From the NCBI GenBank assembly GCA_020853155.1, contig JADYZL010000130.1, forward strand, positions 1 to 9,604: a stretch of 9,604 nt of DNA, given 5' to 3'. A model generated the notes under the pieces. The model was not told where the DNA came from, made no database searches, and saw only the letters and a list, made by a program, of their open reading frames with translations. Source of the stretch: Bryobacterales bacterium (GTDB taxonomy: Bacteria > Acidobacteriota > Terriglobia > Bryobacterales > Bryobacteraceae). Numbering within the stretch: position 1 is the stretch's first letter; each line of letters begins with the position of its first letter. Shown one piece after another: positions 7,801 through 9,604 of the stretch. A program made the position numbers and the translations under genes.

Positions 7801-8183
7801 AGGGTCGCGCCGCCGGAGACTTCCACCGATGTGGAGACATCGCCGACCACCAGTTTGATATCGACGCGGCGGACGTCGCGGGAAACCAGTACCACCCCGT
7901 CCATGATGAAGCTTCTGAATCCCGCCGCCTCCGCCCGGATGTTGTAGGAGCCTTCCTTGAGTTGAGAGATGGTGTAGTTTCCGGCATCGTTCGATTGCAT
8001 GATCGACTGAATGCCGGTTTGTGTATTCGTTACTGTAATCGTTGCGTTTGGCACCACGGCGCCAGTGGCATCCGTCACCGTACCGGTGATGGTGGAAAAG
8101 ATCGTTTGTGAATAGCCCGCCGGTTCCAGGAGAAACAGCGCGACTAGAACTGGCAATATGCCTGCAAGGAACGTGCGTTTCAT
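4851..8183 (-). CDS. Oar-like TonB-dependent receptor with carboxypeptidase-regulatory-like N-terminal domain
   Basis: The 1110-residue outer-membrane protein has a signal peptide (MKRTFLAGILPVLVALFLLE, cleavage near residue 25). A carboxypeptidase-D regulatory-like domain follows at about 28-112 (ITGTVTDATGAVVPNATITV and the YTISQLKEGSYNIRAEAAGF segment). Then comes a TonB plug domain at about 126-240 (LNTLPLNTRGLW, VNEENWSIDGTTFSDG, SAEFGAMGQVTVVSKSGTNDLHG), and a long beta-barrel to the C-terminal RMGLRFQF, whose final aromatic residue is typical of barrel insertion by the BAM machinery. No TonB box is evident and there is no SusD-like partner here. Acidobacteriota carry many such paralogues; substrates are mostly unknown, with sugars or peptides suspected. 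I start at the ATG at 8183, not the in-frame ATG at 8273, because it opens directly on the signal peptide and has AAAGGGGGG about five bases upstream; the extra 30 residues of the longer form are polar and would bury the signal sequence. Confidence 0.92.
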   Translation of the reverse strand: MKRTFLAGILPVLVALFLLEPAGYSQTIFSTITGTVTDATGAVVPNATITVTNTQTGIQSIMQSNDAGNYTISQLKEGSYNIRAEAAGFRSFIMDGVVLVSRDVRRVDIKLVVGDVSTSVEVSGGATLIETETARIGNVKASQVLNTLPLNTRGLWAFLSLAPGVQQQSGSSVIRFGGSRVNEENWSIDGTTFSDGVDNTQTGPLANYIESFQEVKIDLANNSAEFGAMGQVTVVSKSGTNDLHGALFDYYSTPWFRARDPFATARGSGINHQPGAAVGGPVFLPKLYDGRNRTFFYFSWETARGSAVAQNLTPTVAPASWRSGDFSNLTAQLTDPMGGAPFSGNKIPAARLNPVAQKIQDKYFPLPNFGDLNTLHSQNYRELKMRKYDPSTYWTTRIDHKFGEGDLVFGRYTWSRLYNRPWEGNLPTIGLRWQQRDDRAATTSWTHTFRPNLLNEIRWGFGLNNNPINYDFSKGTTQHGLEVVKELGLVGLAPDLPDINGILNISFSGPTLTGLYQYPWRRQGYRTHTEEIQDHVSWYRAKHNLKFGFNLLRSEYDDFGAGGNLFGNLSFTSRFSGHPYANFLLGIPTSAARDFPPVQVARNRWSYDFYAADDFKISPKLTLNAGIRYELHLNWRENNNRLATFDVKSGQIVIPDGAMSNVSSIFPKNYVGVVEASSVGLPSRTLIRNDLNNIAPRIGLAFRPWGNDTVFRAGWGMFYNVVPFVYALEFGGLPFNLREPTYTNSETNPQVILPRVFPATGTGGPDSVGIPAAQNPDYRTPYSMQYNFTIERQQWNTGFRLSYIGTAMRKAPWQYNYNSPVPNSELFINKPRPFSNYPEVWYVTNGAGHQYNGLTLEATRQFSQGLYFQSSWTWARDRYDLDYNWDFGFDSFVSENPFDRRREVGPASDIPTHRWNTNFIYELPFGKGRRFASGVSRLTNLLVGGWEISGVLSLQTGMFLTPLWTGDDPVGIAYTDSDTPASVTLRPDILRNANLPSGQQTVDRWFDTTAFAPPQAGRFGTSGKGVIKGPGVNVWHVGFHKDFFFNERMRLRWEMTANNFFNHPNWQNPGLDITDDTGFGVITSAGGATSGSTGDRASARAFRMGLRFQF

Positions 8184-8282
8184 GGGTCCCCCCTTTCTGC
8201 TATCCACCCGAGGCGAACCAGGCGAATGATGGCCGTGCCTGCGCGGTGCGCCCAAGCCACGGTTCTTTGACACTTTTCGTGA

Positions 8283-8309
8283 CTAATATGCACCCGGATT
8301 AGAGTGCAA
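8283..8309 (-). promoter_or_regulatory. Candidate promoter of the TonB-dependent receptor
   Basis: On the minus strand TTGCAC (8309-8304) and TATTAG (8288-8283) resemble -35 and -10 elements, but the 15-base spacer is short. A start near 8276 would give a leader of about 93 bases. Three AGGT(A/T) copies sit just upstream on the same strand (8330-8326, 8322-8318 and 8312-8308). Two interleaved inverted repeats overlap the promoter, CTAAT/ATTAG and TGCAC/GTGCA. The short spacer could mean activator dependence. Confidence 0.35.
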
Positions 8310-8847
8310 CCTGCAAGTACCTGATTACCTAAGGGTTGTCTGTTGAATTCGCAGCAGGATGCGGCGTCAGTACCGTATCCGCCGAGAGCGTCTGGAGGCG
8401 CTCGATGAGTTCATTGAGAGTGAATAGTGTGTGCTCACTTTACGCGGGAGGCCACGGTTTGCAAGGGAACTCGCGGTGTCAGACAGAAAGTTGGACATGC
8501 CGCCGCACTGCCCGTGCCACCCGCGTCACAACGCCCGGTGGCCGAACTCGCGCTGCGGAGAAGCGACAGTACGAACAACAGCACCACGAAAATGCACGCA
8601 TTAGTGGAGCCCCCACCCTATTCCTGTTTAATTATCACGAAGCGGGATGGCAAGCAATCGAAAAGTGCTACAAGAGAAAAAAATAACAAAAATTCACGAG
8701 TTTCCAAAGGTGTGGGACTGCGGAGTGCTGCGGTTCCAGTTGCTGTGTTTCGTCGCATATTCGCAGAAGCGGGGGGGCACGCATATCGGCAGGAATTGTG
8801 AAGTGGACGTCGAATACGGGTATTTCCCACGATTCTAGGGGTCTGGT
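8310..8847. other. Long gene-poor divergent region
   Basis: Over 500 bases between the receptor promoter and the regulator promoter hold no gene I can support. Frames of 60-124 codons overlap each other on both strands and have low-complexity translations without a known domain or a good SD. A 22-codon frame at 8359-8427 (MRRQYRIRRERLEALDEFIESE) reads like a charged helix, but its only AGG is directly against the ATG. Bases about 8590-8710 are A/T-rich relative to the rest of the window, with an A7 run near 8678 and a G7 run near 8771. CGCATAT is repeated at 8754-8760 and 8780-8786. It could be decayed coding DNA, a long regulatory region or an unrecognised small RNA. Confidence 0.45.
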
Positions 8848-8868
8848 ACGAAGCCTAGCCGACTTCGT
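8848..8868. promoter_or_regulatory. Inverted repeat next to the DeoR promoter, candidate operator
   Basis: ACGAAG (8848-8853) and CTTCGT (8863-8868) are perfect reverse complements separated by nine bases. The right arm touches the candidate -35 at 8868. DeoR-family proteins often repress their own gene through inverted repeats near the promoter, so this is a natural operator candidate. A second smaller pair, CTAGG/CCTAG, overlaps it at 8835-8858. Confidence 0.38.
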
Positions 8869-8896
8869 TGCCAGAACGCCTTGCAGGAGTTACGAT
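8868..8896 (+). promoter_or_regulatory. Candidate promoter of the DeoR-family regulator
   Basis: TTGCCA (8868-8873) matches the -35 at five of six positions and TACGAT (8891-8896) matches the -10 at four of six, with the ideal 17-base spacing. Transcription would start about 8902-8904, only a few bases before the ATG at 8908, giving an almost leaderless mRNA. This would exclude use of the AGGAG at 8885-8889 as a ribosome-binding site from this promoter. Confidence 0.42.
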
Positions 8897-8907
8897 GATA
8901 GGAACCA

Positions 8908-9604
8908 ATGATAAAAGAAAAGAGAAGAAAACTTCTCCGCGAAGAACGCCATCAACGAGTCCTGCAATTGTTGGAGCAGTCTGGCAGCGTAACCGTCGAT
9001 GAATTAGTCTCGGAACTCAGCGTTTCCGCTGTGACGGCGCGGGCGGATCTGGATGCCTTGGCGAAGGTGAAAGCCTTGGTTCGATCTCACGGCGGCGGCG
9101 TAAAACGCCCGGATCCAATCGTGGACTATCCGGTTGCAATCAAGGGTGCATTGCACCATGAAGAAAAGGTTCGAATTGGAGAGGCGGCCGCGGCGCTATT
9201 GAAGCCGGGGCAAACGGTGATCATCGATTCGGGCAGTACAACGGCGGAGGTGGCGCGCGCCTTGCGTGCCGCCCCGATCCCGCTCACGGTGATTACCAAT
9301 GCACTGAACATCGCGGAGATGTTATGCGGGGCGCCCCAGATTCAGGTTGTGATGCTGGGTGGGATCGTTCGTAAATCATCCGGGTCCATGGTGGGTCCGC
9401 TGGCGCAGAGCAGCCTGCGGGAACTCACCGCGGATCATCTCATCCTCGGGGTGGACGCTCTTGATCCCGAGGTGGGTGTCTGCACGCCGGACATGTTGGA
9501 AGCGCAGTTGAACGCGCAGATGATCCGGGTATCGCGCGAAGTCACGGCGGTGGCCGACTTTAGCAAGTTCCACCGCCGCAGCCTCTCGGTCATCAGTTCC
9601 GTCG
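8908..9604 (+). CDS. DeoR-family transcriptional regulator, C-terminus cut by the right edge
   Basis: I translated 232 residues to the window edge; family members have about 250-260, so roughly 20-30 are missing. An N-terminal winged helix-turn-helix spans about 15-65 (QRVLQLLEQSGSVTVDELVSEL, then SVSAVTARADLDAL and the wing VRSHGGG at 58-64). The C-terminal sugar-phosphate-sensing domain shows IDSGSTT (106-112), VITNALNIAE (128-137), MLGGIVR (149-155), LILGVDALD (178-186) and ADFSKFHRRSL (216-226). Family knowledge: these proteins usually repress sugar or nucleoside catabolic operons and are released by a phosphorylated sugar. The helix motif usually written TIRRDL is TARADL here. The start is fixed by an in-frame TAG at 8899-8901 just upstream; AGGAA at 8900-8904 is a weak SD. 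The gene is divergent from the receptor; its targets may lie to the right, outside the window. Confidence 0.92.
   Translation, partial: MIKEKRRKLLREERHQRVLQLLEQSGSVTVDELVSELSVSAVTARADLDALAKVKALVRSHGGGVKRPDPIVDYPVAIKGALHHEEKVRIGEAAAALLKPGQTVIIDSGSTTAEVARALRAAPIPLTVITNALNIAEMLCGAPQIQVVMLGGIVRKSSGSMVGPLAQSSLRELTADHLILGVDALDPEVGVCTPDMLEAQLNAQMIRVSREVTAVADFSKFHRRSLSVISSV

Noticed and set aside
8267..8272. A perfect TTGACA on the plus strand, a possible -35.
   Set aside because: No acceptable -10 lies 15-19 bases downstream (the only TAATAT is 12 bases away) and no plus-strand gene follows for more than 600 bases.
8184..8273. Longer receptor start at the ATG at 8273 (30 extra residues).
   Set aside because: The extension is polar and Arg/Gly/Pro-rich and precedes a clean signal peptide; the ATG at 8183 has a good SD, and the extra part overlaps the expected leader.
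8427..8801. A 124-codon plus-strand frame in the gene-poor region, with overlapping frames on both strands.
   Set aside because: No SD, no domain, uneven composition, and several overlapping alternatives in other frames; nothing supports translation.

Overview
The window looks like a chromosomal segment of a GC-rich Gram-negative bacterium, most probably an Acidobacteriota member of the Bryobacterales/'Solibacter' type. This is inferred from gene content only: a roughly 1100-residue Oar-like TonB-dependent receptor with an N-terminal carboxypeptidase-regulatory-like domain, a small secreted Cys-containing protein of a kind common in that phylum, and an acyl-activating enzyme fused to a carrier protein and a PlsC acyltransferase. 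There are no rRNA, tRNA, CRISPR, transposase or phage genes.

Layout. (1) The left edge (minus strand) holds the N-terminal 169 residues of a Wza-type polysaccharide export protein whose gene runs off the window. (2) After about 380 bp without a gene comes a stand-alone EVE-domain protein (plus strand). It converges on (3) a large minus-strand gene for an AMP-binding/ACP/PlsC three-domain protein; the two genes share the six bases CTATAG, which hold both stop codons. (4) A 263-bp divergent spacer with a candidate promoter and inverted repeat leads to (5) a plus-strand gene for a 103-residue secreted protein whose Shine-Dalgarno sequence is the right arm of a perfect 6-bp hairpin. (6) A 306-bp convergent spacer with several hairpins and a 14-bp perfect palindrome separates it from (7) the large TonB-dependent receptor gene (minus strand). 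(8) A long gene-poor divergent region (about 720 bp) holds the receptor promoter and, at its far end, the promoter and a candidate operator of (9) a DeoR-family regulator (plus strand) truncated by the right edge.

How the parts may work together. Most neighbours look functionally independent: cell-surface polysaccharide export, lipid acyl activation and transfer, an outer-membrane receptor and a sugar-phosphate-type regulator. The only suggestive pairing is the receptor and the divergent DeoR regulator, which could control carbohydrate uptake; this is inference. I do not see a convincing undescribed multi-gene system. The most interesting signals are small: the SD-masking hairpin at 4212-4228, the domain order of the acyl-activating fusion, and the inverted repeats beside the promoters at about 4160, 8295 and 8858.
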